In this document: piece after piece, positions 49,557 to 59,564 of the stretch | Position numbering within the stretch: the stretch's first letter is position 1 | Layout: every line of letters begins with the position of its first letter | From: CBCYMI01 sp965183855 | GTDB lineage: Bacteria; Pseudomonadota; Alphaproteobacteria; Caulobacterales; Maricaulaceae | Direction of reading: 5' to 3' | Length of the DNA stretch: 64,000 nucleotides | Assembly (NCBI GenBank): GCA_965183855.1 | Contig: CBCYMI010000016.1 | Location: 62,001-126,000 of the forward strand | Translations under genes and position numbers: made by a program | Notes under the pieces: generated by a model | The model's database searches: none | What the model was told of the DNA's origin: nothing | The model's input: only the letters and a program-made list of their open reading frames with translations

Positions 49557-52244
49557 TCAGGATTTACTTTGAGATAAATGTTTTACATGTCCATGACAAT
49601 GCTTGTATTTTTTACCAGAACCGCAAGGGCAGGGAGCATTTCTTGGAATATGATTGCTTCTGACAGGTTGTTGTTTTTGACGAGATTCTGAAGATAATTC
49701 CATTTTATTTTGTTGCGTATCAGGATCAATATGTGTTTCAATCGTTTCAATCTGTTTAGATTCTTGCTCTATTTTTTCATCGATATGATTTGCATTTAGG
49801 CTTAGTGTAAACTTTGTAATCGTGGCTCTGAGCTCAGATAGCATGTTTTCAAACAAGATAAATGTTTCAGATTTAAATTCATTAAGAGGATCTTTTTGGG
49901 CATACCCTCTAAGTCCAATAACAGAACGTAAATGGTCAAGTTGGAATAAATGCTCACGCCAATGATGATCAATTGACTGAAGTAAAATCTGCTTTTCGAT
50001 ATTTCTGAGTTGTTCTGTTCCAATTTGAGTTACAAGCAAAGCATATTTTTGATCTGCTTTATCAAGGATCCGATTTGAAATTTCTTCTTCTGCAATGCCT
50101 TCCTCTTTTGCCCAATCCATAATGGGGAGATCAAGGTCAAATTCTTGATCAAGCTTTTCCTTAAGCGATTTTACATCCCATTGTTCTAGATAAGATTTAG
50201 GAGGGATATAGCTTTCAACCAGCTCAGGAAGGTAATCATGGCGCATATCTTTGATGATATCATCGACATCTTCTTCTGTCATATATTCAAGGCGTTGTTC
50301 GAAAATTGCTTTTCGCTGATTATTAATAACATCATCGTATTTAAGCAGGTTTTTTCTTGCTTCATAATTATGCTGTTCAACTCTTTTTTGTGCTGTTTCC
50401 AGGGCTTTATTCATGAAAGGATGTGATATTGCTTCACTATCTGTCATACCAAATTTCCGCATGAGTGTATCCATGCTGGTTCCAAAAATTCGCATTAAAT
50501 CATCTTCTGCGGAGACAAAGAATTTTGATTTTCCAGGATCGCCTTGTCGTCCTGTTCTTCCTCTTAATTGATTATCAATCCTTCGACTTTCATGGCGTTC
50601 TGTTCCCAAGACATAAAGCCCACCTGCTTTTAGAGCTTCCTGTTTTCTTTTTTCTATTGTCTTTTGGATAGCTTGGCGTTTTGATTGAATTTCATCCTCT
50701 GTTTCTTCGCCTTTTAATGCATCTTTTAACATTATTTCAGGATTGCCTCCTAATTGAATGTCTGTTCCTCTTCCTGCCATGTTTGTTGCAATTGTGATGG
50801 CTCCAGGTATGCCAGCTTGAGAAATAATATAAGCTTCTTTTTCATGATGTCTGGCATTAAGGACATGATGAGGAAGTTTTTCCTTTTTTAGGAGTTCTGA
50901 TAAATATTCAGATTTGTCAATGGATGCTGTTCCAACTAAAAGCGGTTGTTTTTTCTGATGTGCTTCCTTGATCTCTTTTAGGATTGCACTGTATTTATCG
51001 TTTGCTCTTAAAAACAGGGCATCATCTTCATCAATTCGTTTGATAGGTTTATGGGTTGGGATTTCAAGGACATCAAGATGATAGGTGTCTTGAAATTCAA
51101 CCGCTTCTGTTACCGCTGTTCCAGTCATACCAGACAGCTTGTCATATAATCTGAAATAGTTTTGGAATGTAATGGAAGCGAGTGTAACATTTTCCGGCTT
51201 TATTTCTACATTCTCTTTTGCTTCGATCGCTTGATGCAGTCCTTCTGATAAACGGCGTCCTTCCATAATACGTCCTGTAAACTCATCAATCAGTAAAACT
51301 TCTCCATTTTTTAGGATATAATCCTTATCTTTTTGAAAGAGTTTATGTGCTTTTAAAGCCTGATTAATGTGGTGCACTAATGAAACATTTTCAATATCAT
51401 ATAAATTCTGATTAACGAGCATATCCATTTTAATGAGTTTTTGCTCAAGTTTTTCATTTCCTTGCTCTGTTAAATTTGTTGATTTGTTTTTTTCATCAGT
51501 TTCATAATCAGAATCCTGAAGTGCTGGAATAAGCGTATCAATTGATTTGTAAAACTCACTTCGGTCATCTGTTGGTCCTGAAATGATTAAAGGTGTTCTT
51601 GACTCATCAATTAAAATAGAATCAACTTCATCAACAATCGCATAGACATGTCCACGTTGCGCTTTATGACCAAGAGCATATTTCATATTATCTCTTAGAT
51701 AGTCAAATCCAAGTTCATTGTTCGTACAATATGTAATATGTGTGTGATAATTCTCCTGTCTCTCAGTATCATCAAGTCCTGGAATGACACATCCAACATC
51801 CATTCCCAGAAAGTTATAAACTTGCCCCATCCATTCAGCATCCCGTTTTGCTAAATAATCATTAACGGTAACAATATGCACCCCTTTTTCAGTGAGAGCG
51901 TTCAAATAAGCAGGCAGGGTTGCAACCAGTGTTTTTCCTTCTCCTGTTCTCATTTCAGCAATCATGCCTTTATGAAGTGCGATACCCCCAATAAGCTGAA
52001 CATCATATGGTCTAAGCCCAATACTTCTTTGAGCCACTTCCCTAACAGTTGCAAATGACTCAATCAGAAGATTGTCCAAAGCTTCTCCATTTGCTAACCT
52101 TTGCTTGAACTCTGAAGTTTTTGCTTTTAAATTATCATCTGATAATTTTTGATATTCAGCTTCCAATTGGTTGATTTTTTCAACGTATGGGTGAAAGCGT
52201 TTGATTTTTCGTTCGTTAACAGAACCAAATAAGAATTTTAACAT
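49557..52244 (-). CDS. secA: Preprotein translocase ATPase SecA
   Basis: Motor that pushes preproteins through SecYEG. Walker A MRTGEGKTLVATL (about 102), DEAD-type AIVDEVDSILIDE, the cross-linking domain, QLRGRTGRQGDPGKSKFFVS in the second motor domain, and the scaffold helix. The C-terminus has the zinc-binding SEC-C motif NAPCPCGSGKKYKHCHG, which binds SecB and phospholipid. Length 895 is normal. Divergent from a parvulin lipoprotein gene, a typical alphaproteobacterial arrangement. Confidence 0.97.
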   Translation of the reverse strand: MLKFLFGSVNERKIKRFHPYVEKINQLEAEYQKLSDDNLKAKTSEFKQRLANGEALDNLLIESFATVREVAQRSIGLRPYDVQLIGGIALHKGMIAEMRTGEGKTLVATLPAYLNALTEKGVHIVTVNDYLAKRDAEWMGQVYNFLGMDVGCVIPGLDDTERQENYHTHITYCTNNELGFDYLRDNMKYALGHKAQRGHVYAIVDEVDSILIDESRTPLIISGPTDDRSEFYKSIDTLIPALQDSDYETDEKNKSTNLTEQGNEKLEQKLIKMDMLVNQNLYDIENVSLVHHINQALKAHKLFQKDKDYILKNGEVLLIDEFTGRIMEGRRLSEGLHQAIEAKENVEIKPENVTLASITFQNYFRLYDKLSGMTGTAVTEAVEFQDTYHLDVLEIPTHKPIKRIDEDDALFLRANDKYSAILKEIKEAHQKKQPLLVGTASIDKSEYLSELLKKEKLPHHVLNARHHEKEAYIISQAGIPGAITIATNMAGRGTDIQLGGNPEIMLKDALKGEETEDEIQSKRQAIQKTIEKRKQEALKAGGLYVLGTERHESRRIDNQLRGRTGRQGDPGKSKFFVSAEDDLMRIFGTSMDTLMRKFGMTDSEAISHPFMNKALETAQKRVEQHNYEARKNLLKYDDVINNQRKAIFEQRLEYMTEEDVDDIIKDMRHDYLPELVESYIPPKSYLEQWDVKSLKEKLDQEFDLDLPIMDWAKEEGIAEEEISNRILDKADQKYALLVTQIGTEQLRNIEKQILLQSIDHHWREHLFQLDHLRSVIGLRGYAQKDPLNEFKSETFILFENMLSELRATITKFTLSLNANHIDEKIEQESKQIETIETHIDPDTQQNKMELSSESRQKQQPVRSNHIPRNAPCPCGSGKKYKHCHGHVKHLSQSKS

Positions 52245-52381
52245 TAGGATGTTTCCATTTTTAATTAATTACAGCAAAATTAGAATGCCAAATATCATCA
52301 AAGTGAATCCCTCTCTTTTTTTCACTTAGGGATCGTGATAGATTATGTCAATGCTCATTGTTTTAAATTTGGAAGAAAGTC

Positions 52382-53356
52382 ATGTATTCGAAAAAACCAT
52401 TTTTATATAATATATTTTTTTTTACAGTGGTTCTGATTTTAAATTCAGGCTGTCAAACAAAACCAGATCATCAAAAAGACTCAATTCATAAGACAGATCA
52501 AAATCAGGATAATGAATTAGTTGCATTAGTGCAAGGCATGCCTGTTTATCGATCAGATTTACTTTATGAAGCAAAAGGTCAAGGATTGATTAAAAATAAT
52601 GCAGGGCTTATTACAGGCTCTCCATTATATGAACAGATTTTGGATGATCTTATTGATCAAAAATTATTAGCTCACAAAGCTCAGAAGCAAAAACTTGATC
52701 AAGACCCTCTTGCTCAAAAAAGATTAATGTCTGCACAAGAGCGCATATTGGGGAATATTTATATTGAAAATGCAATCAAGTCATCTGTAACAGAAGAGGC
52801 TGTTCGAAAATTATATCAAGAACAGGTTAGCCTATTATCTTCGGATAAAAAGGAAATTAGAGCTCGTCATATTCTGGTTAAGGATAAGAAACAAGCGGAT
52901 CAATTACGAAAAAAACTGCTAGATGGAGCTGATTTTGCGATTCTTGCCAATCAGTATTCGATAGATAAAGGAACGCAAAAACAAGGTGGTGATTTAGGTT
53001 ATTTTACAAAAAATACGGTATCTGAAGCGTTTGAAAAAATTGCATTCTCACTTCCTTTAAATACTATTTCTGAACCTTTTCAAAGTAAATTTGGTTGGCA
53101 CATTATAGAAGTGATAGATAAAAGAAATGAGCAAATTCCTTCATATGAAGATATGAAAGGAAAGCTGGTTAATTTTCTTTCATTTGAAGCTGTACAGTCT
53201 GTTTTAAAGGATTTAAAAAGCAAAGCAGATATTAAAAAATACTATTTGCAAAAACCGTTTTCAGAAGATCAGATTAAGTCTGATGAACAAACGGATTCAG
53301 AGTCTGAAATTTCAGATCCTGTAAACACCAATAATCATAAAGAGCACCAGAAATAA
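52382..53356 (+). CDS. Parvulin-type peptidyl-prolyl isomerase lipoprotein
   Basis: Periplasmic folding catalyst. The lipobox ILNSGC gives an N-terminal Cys at about residue 23. A SurA-like N-terminal helical domain (ALVQGMPVYRSDLLYEAKGQ) precedes one parvulin domain (about 155-252): IRARHILVKDKKQADQLRKK, DFAILANQYSID, GGDLGYFTKNTVSEAFEKIA and FGWHIIEVIDKR. The tail is acidic. GGAAG precedes the ATG. It helps exported proteins fold; the divergent secA gene fits. Confidence 0.92.
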   Translation: MYSKKPFLYNIFFFTVVLILNSGCQTKPDHQKDSIHKTDQNQDNELVALVQGMPVYRSDLLYEAKGQGLIKNNAGLITGSPLYEQILDDLIDQKLLAHKAQKQKLDQDPLAQKRLMSAQERILGNIYIENAIKSSVTEEAVRKLYQEQVSLLSSDKKEIRARHILVKDKKQADQLRKKLLDGADFAILANQYSIDKGTQKQGGDLGYFTKNTVSEAFEKIAFSLPLNTISEPFQSKFGWHIIEVIDKRNEQIPSYEDMKGKLVNFLSFEAVQSVLKDLKSKADIKKYYLQKPFSEDQIKSDEQTDSESEISDPVNTNNHKEHQK

Positions 53357-53705
53357 ATTTGGAAACTTAAAATTTTTCTGGGGATGCTATCCCAATAATA
53401 CTATAGGAAATATATGATTATAAAATAAATAGATTGAATTTGTAAGAAACAAAATATTAAAAGAGTAAAGCTGGAAAATTCAGAGCAAGAATAACAAAAC
53501 GATAAGAAGGCACATTACGGTCAGATAAGTCAGATAAGATTAAACTCCGTTGATATGGATAAAAGCCTCTATTTTTAGATGTTTTTTAGGACAAGCTCTG
53601 TTTAAGTTAGGATAAGAAACTTAGATTATTGAAATATGTCAGACTATATGATCTTAAGATGTTATTTAAAAACAGCTAAAACATATTAATTATATTAGGT
53701 AGAGA
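53357..53705. other. Intergenic region before the nudix gene
   Basis: No gene. A small hairpin (GGGAT-GCT-ATCCC) lies about 40 bases after the parvulin gene, and GTCAGATAA is repeated in tandem near 53520. argJ, often found here in relatives, is absent. Confidence 0.4.
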
Positions 53706-54131
53706 ATGCATATAGAATCAAAAAAAAATAGCTTTCCGTTAATTGTTTCGGCTTGTGCTTTACTCGATCAAGATGGTAGAGTCTTGATAACACAGCGTCC
53801 AAAAGGCAAGGAATTTGCTGGATTTTGGGAGTTCCCAGGAGGAAAGCTTGAAACAGGAGAAACAGCTGAGATTGCGTTGCGTCGTGAATTAAGAGAGGAA
53901 TTGGCAATAGAGCCTTGTAGACAATGTTTTCAGCAATTTGCATTTACAACCTTTCGTAAAAAGGAAGAGTATTTACTTATTTTATTGTATTTATGTCGTC
54001 AATGGGATGGTATTTTAAAACCAATGGAAGCTCAGAGAACAAGCTGGGAATATCCTCGAGAGTTAAGAAGCTATAAATTATTGGATGCAGATCAGTTTTT
54101 TGTTGACGAATTAAATGATCGGCTTTCATAA
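53706..54131 (+). CDS. mutT: Nudix (deoxy)nucleoside triphosphate pyrophosphohydrolase (MutT)
   Basis: Hydrolyses oxidised nucleotides such as 8-oxo-dGTP, preventing mutations. The nudix box is complete: GGKLETGETAEIALRRELRE followed by ELAI (about 44-67). The fold opens LIVSACALLDQDGRVLITQR and contains FAGFWEFPGG. Length 141 is that of MutT. It is the first gene in the mutT-methyltransferase-comF-grxC cluster of alphaproteobacteria. Confidence 0.92.
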   Translation: MHIESKKNSFPLIVSACALLDQDGRVLITQRPKGKEFAGFWEFPGGKLETGETAEIALRRELREELAIEPCRQCFQQFAFTTFRKKEEYLLILLYLCRQWDGILKPMEAQRTSWEYPRELRSYKLLDADQFFVDELNDRLS

Positions 54132-54154
54132 TATGATCTAACTTGCTTAAATGT

Positions 54155-55060
54155 TTAAGAGTTATATTCTTTGGTATTTAATGCGTCTGCAAGGCGTTTT
54201 TGTGCAGAATTGGGTCGAAGAGGCTTTTGTTGATCTGGATGAGGAGCCCATCCTGTTAGATAGAGCATATTAAATTGAGCCTTACAGGTTTGGGGGGCTA
54301 TTGAAAAGTTTTTTTTGTATAGGGACATTGCTTCATTAAAAACGGTTTTTTTTATTGGAAGAGCTGTTGGAGTTAAAACACTTGTTTCTCCCATATGCCT
54401 TAAATCTTTGATCAGTGTATCTGGATTTTTATAATTGACGATGAGCTGATCAATATCAGAAACAGGAAGAGCAAAGCCTGCACGTTGAAGGAGGTGTGCA
54501 CCATCTCTAATTGTAATAAATGGAGCGATGCGAATGCTCGCAGATTTTTGATGTTTGAGTTCTGCGGTTAAGAGAGATTTTCCAAGCTCCATAAGTGTGT
54601 TTTCACCAAATAATACGGCAATAAAAAGACCATCTGGTTTTAAAATCTTTCGAGCTTGAATTAAAGCCCCAGGTAGATCATTTATCCAATGAAGAGACAA
54701 GATTGTAATTAAGACGTCAACCTCTTTTTCTTTTATGGGGAGGTATTCTTCATCATAACACAAAGAAGGTGAGGTTGGCTGGCGATACTGACATTGTTGA
54801 AACGTCATATTTGCATTTATATATGTTTTTATTTTTTTTGATAAAATGGGATGCCTTTTGATTTTTGATGTTAAAAGGCCATAATCTCCATATATTAAAG
54901 CAAGAGGAAAAGATTTTTGAATATCCAAAAGGCGTTCGATAATATTATCTGTTACGAGATTAAGAATAAAATGGTGGGGATTGCCTTTTGATATAAAAAG
55001 ACTACGGTTTTTATGTTTATGAAGAAGGGAACGATTAAAATGTATTGGATATTCCATCAT
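54155..55060 (-). CDS. SAM-dependent methyltransferase (BioC/NDUFAF5-like)
   Basis: Class I methyltransferase related to BioC and the complex I assembly factor NDUFAF5. It begins YPIHFNRSLLHKHKNRSLF and has a degenerate SAM loop region (SFPLALIYGDYGLLTSKIKR), then VDVLITILSLHWINDLPGAL, ILKPDGLFIAVLFGENTLME and RMG-like DLRHMGETSVLTP. The start at 55060 or 55057 fits the family; the frame is open to 55237 but would overlap comF. The typical GxGxG loop is not well conserved, so activity is uncertain. Divergent from comF. Confidence 0.85.
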   Translation of the reverse strand: MMEYPIHFNRSLLHKHKNRSLFISKGNPHHFILNLVTDNIIERLLDIQKSFPLALIYGDYGLLTSKIKRHPILSKKIKTYINANMTFQQCQYRQPTSPSLCYDEEYLPIKEKEVDVLITILSLHWINDLPGALIQARKILKPDGLFIAVLFGENTLMELGKSLLTAELKHQKSASIRIAPFITIRDGAHLLQRAGFALPVSDIDQLIVNYKNPDTLIKDLRHMGETSVLTPTALPIKKTVFNEAMSLYKKNFSIAPQTCKAQFNMLYLTGWAPHPDQQKPLRPNSAQKRLADALNTKEYNS

Positions 55061-55181
55061 GAGTTTGTTTATGCCATATTTCAATAAAAAAAACAAAGCT
55101 TTATCAAATAGAGAGCGTATTCTTATATTTTTCAGAAAATCAGTTTGGGCAAGATGGGTTAAAAAGCTTACTTTTAATTTA

Positions 55182-55910
55182 ATGAATTTTATTTTTCCAC
55201 CCACTTCTGCATTAAGTCTTGAATTTGTATCCATCAAGGGATGTATGAAAGCAGAGGATTGGAATCGGCTTGTGTTTATAGATGAACCATTATGTTTTCA
55301 ATGTGGATTGCCGTTAGAATATGCCTCTATGGAGAGTGTAACAGAAAACAAGCATGCCGAAGAAAATCTATGTCTTTATTGTATAAATCGTCCAAAAACT
55401 TTTATAGATCAAACAAGATCTGCAATGATTTATAATCATTATAGCAGGAAGCTCATTTTAGAGTTTAAATATGGGCAAAGAAGAGATACACTTTATATGA
55501 TGGCACAATTAATGACGAGAATTGCACGCAATATCATTTATAAAAATGCTCTTTTAGTCCCTGTTCCCCTACATTGGTCACGATTAATTGAACGGAGATA
55601 TAATCAATCTGCTCTTTTGGTAAAGGCAATTTCCAAACAAACAAAAACACCAGTAGATTACTCACTATTAAAACGACCCTTTTATACGGAAAATCAAGGA
55701 GGAAAATCATATCTTTCCCGTCAAAAAAATGTTCAAAATGCATTTAAAGCATCTGAAAAACAATGTTTAAAATATCAAGATAAAACAATTATTCTAATCG
55801 ATGATGTCATGACAACAGGAGCAACGCTTAATGCTTGTGCCAAAGCTCTTAAACAAAAAGGAATAAAGCATGTATGCGCCATTACATTATTAAGAGTTGC
55901 TTTTCTTTAA
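55182..55910 (+). CDS. ComF family phosphoribosyltransferase-like protein
   Basis: ComF/GntX protein, linked to DNA uptake or phosphoribosyl metabolism. An N-terminal zinc finger uses CFQCGLPL and CLYC; the PRTase domain follows with LEFKYGQRRDTLYMMAQLM, VPVPLHWSRLIERRYNQSAL and the PRPP loop IILIDDVMTTGATL. I choose the ATG at 55182 (MNFIFPPTSALSLEF) because family members start this way; the frame is open to 55059. Length 242 is normal. Part of the conserved comF-grxC-nitrilase run. Confidence 0.9.
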   Translation: MNFIFPPTSALSLEFVSIKGCMKAEDWNRLVFIDEPLCFQCGLPLEYASMESVTENKHAEENLCLYCINRPKTFIDQTRSAMIYNHYSRKLILEFKYGQRRDTLYMMAQLMTRIARNIIYKNALLVPVPLHWSRLIERRYNQSALLVKAISKQTKTPVDYSLLKRPFYTENQGGKSYLSRQKNVQNAFKASEKQCLKYQDKTIILIDDVMTTGATLNACAKALKQKGIKHVCAITLLRVAFL

Positions 55911-55984
55911 TATTCTTTTTAGTCTTTATCACATAAAACATGATTTAAATAGGGGGTTGCTTTTTGAGCTTTTAAGGAAGAATA

Positions 55985-56254
55985 ATGACAAAAATTATTA
56001 TTTATACACGTGCTAATTGTCTGTATTGTTGGCGAGCATTGGATTTATTAGGATATAAAATGGAACATAAAAATAATATTGAGATTGAAGAAATTAATAT
56101 TGGAAACAAGCTAGAAAAGCGTAAGGAAATGCAAGAAAAATCTGGTAGAAATACGTTTCCCCAGATTTTTATTAATGATACCCATATTGGGGGATATGAT
56201 GATCTTTTTGAACTTGATCGAAAAGGTCGACTTGATGAAATCTTAGGATTGTAG
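55985..56254 (+). CDS. grxC: Glutaredoxin 3
   Basis: Small thiol-disulfide oxidoreductase using glutathione. The active site is CLYC (12-15), a variant of the usual CPYC, followed by WRALDLLGYK. The glutathione site has NTFPQIFINDTHIGGYDDLF (TVP and GG-D motifs). Length 89. AAGGAAG precedes the ATG. It follows comF by 74 bases in the standard order. Confidence 0.95.
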   Translation: MTKIIIYTRANCLYCWRALDLLGYKMEHKNNIEIEEINIGNKLEKRKEMQEKSGRNTFPQIFINDTHIGGYDDLFELDRKGRLDEILGL

Positions 56255-56349
56255 AATAATATCGTGGTTTTTATAAGATAAAAGGGTTTGGTTTTTAAAA
56301 AAAAGTGGAATTGAGTGAATGCGGTATTTGATAAGTAAGGTTAATCTAA

Positions 56350-57171
56350 ATGTTTAAAGCAGCCTGTATTCAGATGTGTTCTGGGACAGATATTGAAAAA
56401 AACCTGAAAGATTCTGAAATCTTGATACGTCAAGCTGCGAAATTGGGAGCTGATCTTATTTTGACACCTGAGTGCACAACTCTTTTACAATCAGATAAAA
56501 AAGCATTTTTAAGCACGGTAAACTCTGTTCATAATGCATTTGAAATTAATTTTTATCAACAGCTTGCAAAAGACTTATCTATTATTCTTGTGATTGGTTC
56601 CATTCCAATATTTGATGATCGACAGGGCAAAGCTTTAAATCGATGTTATATATTTGATCAAAGCGGAAGCATTATAGGATTTTATGATAAAATTCACTTG
56701 TTTAATGTTAAATTATCAGATTCCCAAACCTGGCGTGAAGCAGACATGTTTCATGCAGGAAAACAAGCTGTTTCTGTAAAGACATCTCTGTGCCATTTAG
56801 GATTGAGTATATGTTATGACCTTCGTTTTCCTTATTTATACCGTCATTTGGCACATAAAGGCGTTGAATGCTTTGTTGTTCCTGCTGCATTTACTGAAAC
56901 CACAGGAAAAGCGCATTGGAAAAGTCTTTTAAGGGCAAGAAGTATTGAAAATAGTGCATATTTCTTAGCTGCCGCTCAGACAGGTTTGCATGAAGATGGA
57001 CGAAAAACATGGGGGCATAGCATGATTATTGATCCATGGGGCAGGATTTTGGCAGAAAAGAAAGAAAGATCACCAGGAATCATTATTTCAAAAATCAAAT
57101 TGAAGAACGTTAAAAAAATACGCCAGATTTTACCTTCTTTAAAACATGATGTTCAAATAATTGATCATTAA
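56350..57171 (+). CDS. Carbon-nitrogen hydrolase (nitrilase superfamily, Nit1-like)
   Basis: Cytosolic omega-amidase or deaminated-glutathione-amidase-type enzyme. The catalytic triad is visible: Glu41 (ILTPECTTLL), Lys114 (FYDKIHLFNV) and Cys155 (GLSICYDLRFP). RSIENSAYFLAAAQTG and THGHSM-like TWGHSMIIDPWG complete the signature. Length 273 is normal. It lies downstream of grxC, as in many alphaproteobacteria. The precise amide substrate is not determined by sequence. Confidence 0.92.
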   Translation: MFKAACIQMCSGTDIEKNLKDSEILIRQAAKLGADLILTPECTTLLQSDKKAFLSTVNSVHNAFEINFYQQLAKDLSIILVIGSIPIFDDRQGKALNRCYIFDQSGSIIGFYDKIHLFNVKLSDSQTWREADMFHAGKQAVSVKTSLCHLGLSICYDLRFPYLYRHLAHKGVECFVVPAAFTETTGKAHWKSLLRARSIENSAYFLAAAQTGLHEDGRKTWGHSMIIDPWGRILAEKKERSPGIIISKIKLKNVKKIRQILPSLKHDVQIIDH

Positions 57172-57289
57172 TATATCAGAAAACATTCTAAAGCCTAATT
57201 TATATATGGTTTAAAATAGGCAAAATAAACGCAATGATTATGTTTTAAGTGCTGAAGACAAATTTGACTCAGGAATAATTCATCTCAAT

Positions 57290-57350
57290 AAGATGCTTGA
57301 TCCCGTATATAAGATACTTGATTCCGTATAAATGTATTGATTCCATCATT
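57290..57350. repeat. Tandem 21-bp repeats (about 2.8 copies)
   Basis: AAGATGCTTGATCCCGTATAT (57290-57310) and AAGATACTTGATTCCGTATAA (57311-57331) are 21-bp units differing at three positions. A partial third, ATGTATTGATTCCATCATT, ends at 57350. They lie between convergent nitrilase and ubiG genes. Confidence 0.65.
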
Positions 57351-57378
57351 TAAGGAGATTGATAATTAGATTGTTAAA

Positions 57379-58146
57379 TTATGATATATGCTTTTGTGCA
57401 GCAAGTATATAATTAACGCTTACATCATTTGATACATACCATTTGCGCTGGAGGATTGAATAACTTAGACCAGATGGGGCTAAAACAGTCATTTTTGGAT
57501 GTTGCTCGATCATTGTTTTTATCTCTTCGGGCTTTAAGAATTTTTTATAATCATGTGTTCCTTTTGGGAGCCATTTTAAAACATATTCTGCACCTAGAAT
57601 TGCTTTTATATAGGCGTTTGCTGTTCTGTTAATCGTTGAAAGAATCATAATTCCGCCTGGTTTAAGTAACCCAAGACAATTGGTTATAAAATGATCTGGA
57701 TGCGCAACATGTTCAATAACTTCCATATTGAGAATGATCTTAAAGTGTTCTTTTTTGGTTTTAACTAATTCTTCGACACTTGTGCAAAGATATCTAATAT
57801 TCAATTGTGTTTGCTGTGCATGTAAAATAGCGGTTTTAATATTATCTTCAACAGGATCAATTGCAGTTACGTTTGCGCCAAGTCTTGCCATTGGTTCTGA
57901 TAATAATCCGCCACCGCATCCAATATCCAAAAGAGGTAAGGTTTTTAATGGAAGGGGTTCATCATCTGCTTTATTAAAATGCTCATTTAAAATTTTTCTG
58001 ATCACGAGAAGTCTTGATGGATTTAAATCATGAAGAGGTTTGAATTTCCCAGTTGGGTTCCACCAATCATCTGCCATTTTTGAGAATTTCTCTATTTCAT
58101 TTGGATCAAGGCTAATCGTTTTTGTATTAAAAGCTTTAGAATTCAT
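57379..58146 (-). CDS. ubiG: Ubiquinone biosynthesis O-methyltransferase
   Basis: Performs both O-methylations in ubiquinone synthesis. Opens EIEKFSKMADDWWNPTGKFK, the UbiG signature, then LNPSRL, the SAM loop LLDIGCGGGLLSEPMARLGA with NVTAIDP, LNMEVIEHVAHPDHFI and GGIMILSTINRT. Length 255. Divergent from lysC across 85 bases. Implies aerobic respiration with ubiquinone. Confidence 0.96.
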   Translation of the reverse strand: MNSKAFNTKTISLDPNEIEKFSKMADDWWNPTGKFKPLHDLNPSRLLVIRKILNEHFNKADDEPLPLKTLPLLDIGCGGGLLSEPMARLGANVTAIDPVEDNIKTAILHAQQTQLNIRYLCTSVEELVKTKKEHFKIILNMEVIEHVAHPDHFITNCLGLLKPGGIMILSTINRTANAYIKAILGAEYVLKWLPKGTHDYKKFLKPEEIKTMIEQHPKMTVLAPSGLSYSILQRKWYVSNDVSVNYILAAQKHIS

Positions 58147-58231
58147 GTTGATGATCTCTTAAACATTGGTTATCAAGAAGAAAGTATATAGTTAAACATA
58201 TATTTGAAAAAAGAAAAGTAAGAGGTTTAAT

Positions 58232-59464
58232 TTGACCCGTATTGTCATGAAATTTGGAGGCACATCTGTTGGTGATATAGATCGCATGCGTCATGTTGCA
58301 CACTTAATTGCAAAACAATCAAAATCAGCTTCTCAGATTGTTGTTGTTGTTTCGGCTATGGCAGGAGAAACGAATCGACTTTATGAATTATCTTCAAACT
58401 TTAATTTGGAAGAAGAGGCAGGTTATGATGAACGCGATGTTATATTGGCAGCTGGAGAACAGGTGAGTTGTGGTTTGCTTTCTCTGGCCTTAAGAGAAAA
58501 GGCTTTAAAAGCACGTTCTTGTTTGGGATGGCAGGCTGGTATTTTTACAAATGATCATTATGGAATGGCTCAAATTACAGGAATAGAAACAAAATCAATT
58601 GAAAATTTATTGAAAGATAATCAAATTATTGTCGTTGCAGGGTTTCAAGGGATTAATAGTTATGGCAGAGTTGCAACTTTGGGGAGAGGGGGCTCCGATT
58701 TAAGCGCTGTTGCTCTTGCAGCTGCTTTAAAAGCAGATCGATGTGATATTTATACAGATGTTGATGGCGTTTATACAACAGATCCAAGGATTGAACCAAA
58801 AGCTAGAAAACTGGATCGTATTGCATTTGAGGAAATGCTTGAAATGTCTTCTCTGGGTGCAAAAGTTCTTCAGCCTCGTTCAGTTATTTTAGCGATGAAT
58901 TATGGATTGCCTTTGCGTATTCTTTCAAGTTTTTTGACACCTATGAACGCAATATCTGGAACGTTAGTATGTCATGAGGATGAATTAATGGAAACACGTA
59001 TTATTAATGGCGTTGCCTATAGTCGAGATGAATCTCTGATTACAATTTCTAAAATGTCAGCAACGCCAAAAGCAAAAGCTGAAGCATTTAAATGTCTTGG
59101 AAGAACCAATGCAAATATTGATATGATTGTTCAAAGTGATACGGGGCTTGATAATAAAATTAATTTAACCCTTACGGTCAATAAAACAGGATTAAAAGCT
59201 GCGCTTAAAGCATTGGAAAAAGAACAGAAGAAGATCGGATATGAGCGTTTGATATCAGATGAGAATGTTGCAAAAGTATCGATTGTAGGGATTGGAATGC
59301 GCTCACATACAGGCGTTGCGGAAACCATGTTTTCTGAATTGGCTGATAAGGGAATTAATGTTTATGCTGTATCAACTTCCGAGATTAAAATTAGTGTCTT
59401 GATTGATATTGAATATGTTGAACTGGCAGTAAGAATTCTGCATTCTGCGTTTGATTTGGCATAA
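58232..59464 (+). CDS. lysC: Aspartate kinase
   Basis: First step to lysine, threonine, methionine and diaminopimelate. KFGGTSVGD (7-15), DERDVILAAGEQVSCGLL, GRGGSDLSAVALAAALKADR, DVDGVYTTDPR and two C-terminal ACT domains (ESLITISKMSATPKAKAEAF, ANIDMIVQSDTG, KVSIVGIGMRSHTGVAETMF) for feedback inhibition. The start is TTG at 58232 with AAGAGG upstream. Length 410 is that of a monofunctional enzyme. ptsP follows after 100 bases. Confidence 0.96.
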   Translation: MTRIVMKFGGTSVGDIDRMRHVAHLIAKQSKSASQIVVVVSAMAGETNRLYELSSNFNLEEEAGYDERDVILAAGEQVSCGLLSLALREKALKARSCLGWQAGIFTNDHYGMAQITGIETKSIENLLKDNQIIVVAGFQGINSYGRVATLGRGGSDLSAVALAAALKADRCDIYTDVDGVYTTDPRIEPKARKLDRIAFEEMLEMSSLGAKVLQPRSVILAMNYGLPLRILSSFLTPMNAISGTLVCHEDELMETRIINGVAYSRDESLITISKMSATPKAKAEAFKCLGRTNANIDMIVQSDTGLDNKINLTLTVNKTGLKAALKALEKEQKKIGYERLISDENVAKVSIVGIGMRSHTGVAETMFSELADKGINVYAVSTSEIKISVLIDIEYVELAVRILHSAFDLA

Positions 59465-59564
59465 ATTTGTTCATTAGTGAAATGATATCTTAATCAGAAA
59501 AATTGATCATTACAGTTTATATAGCTAGAGTATAAGATTAAAGAATATTTTAAGGAGATCGAAT

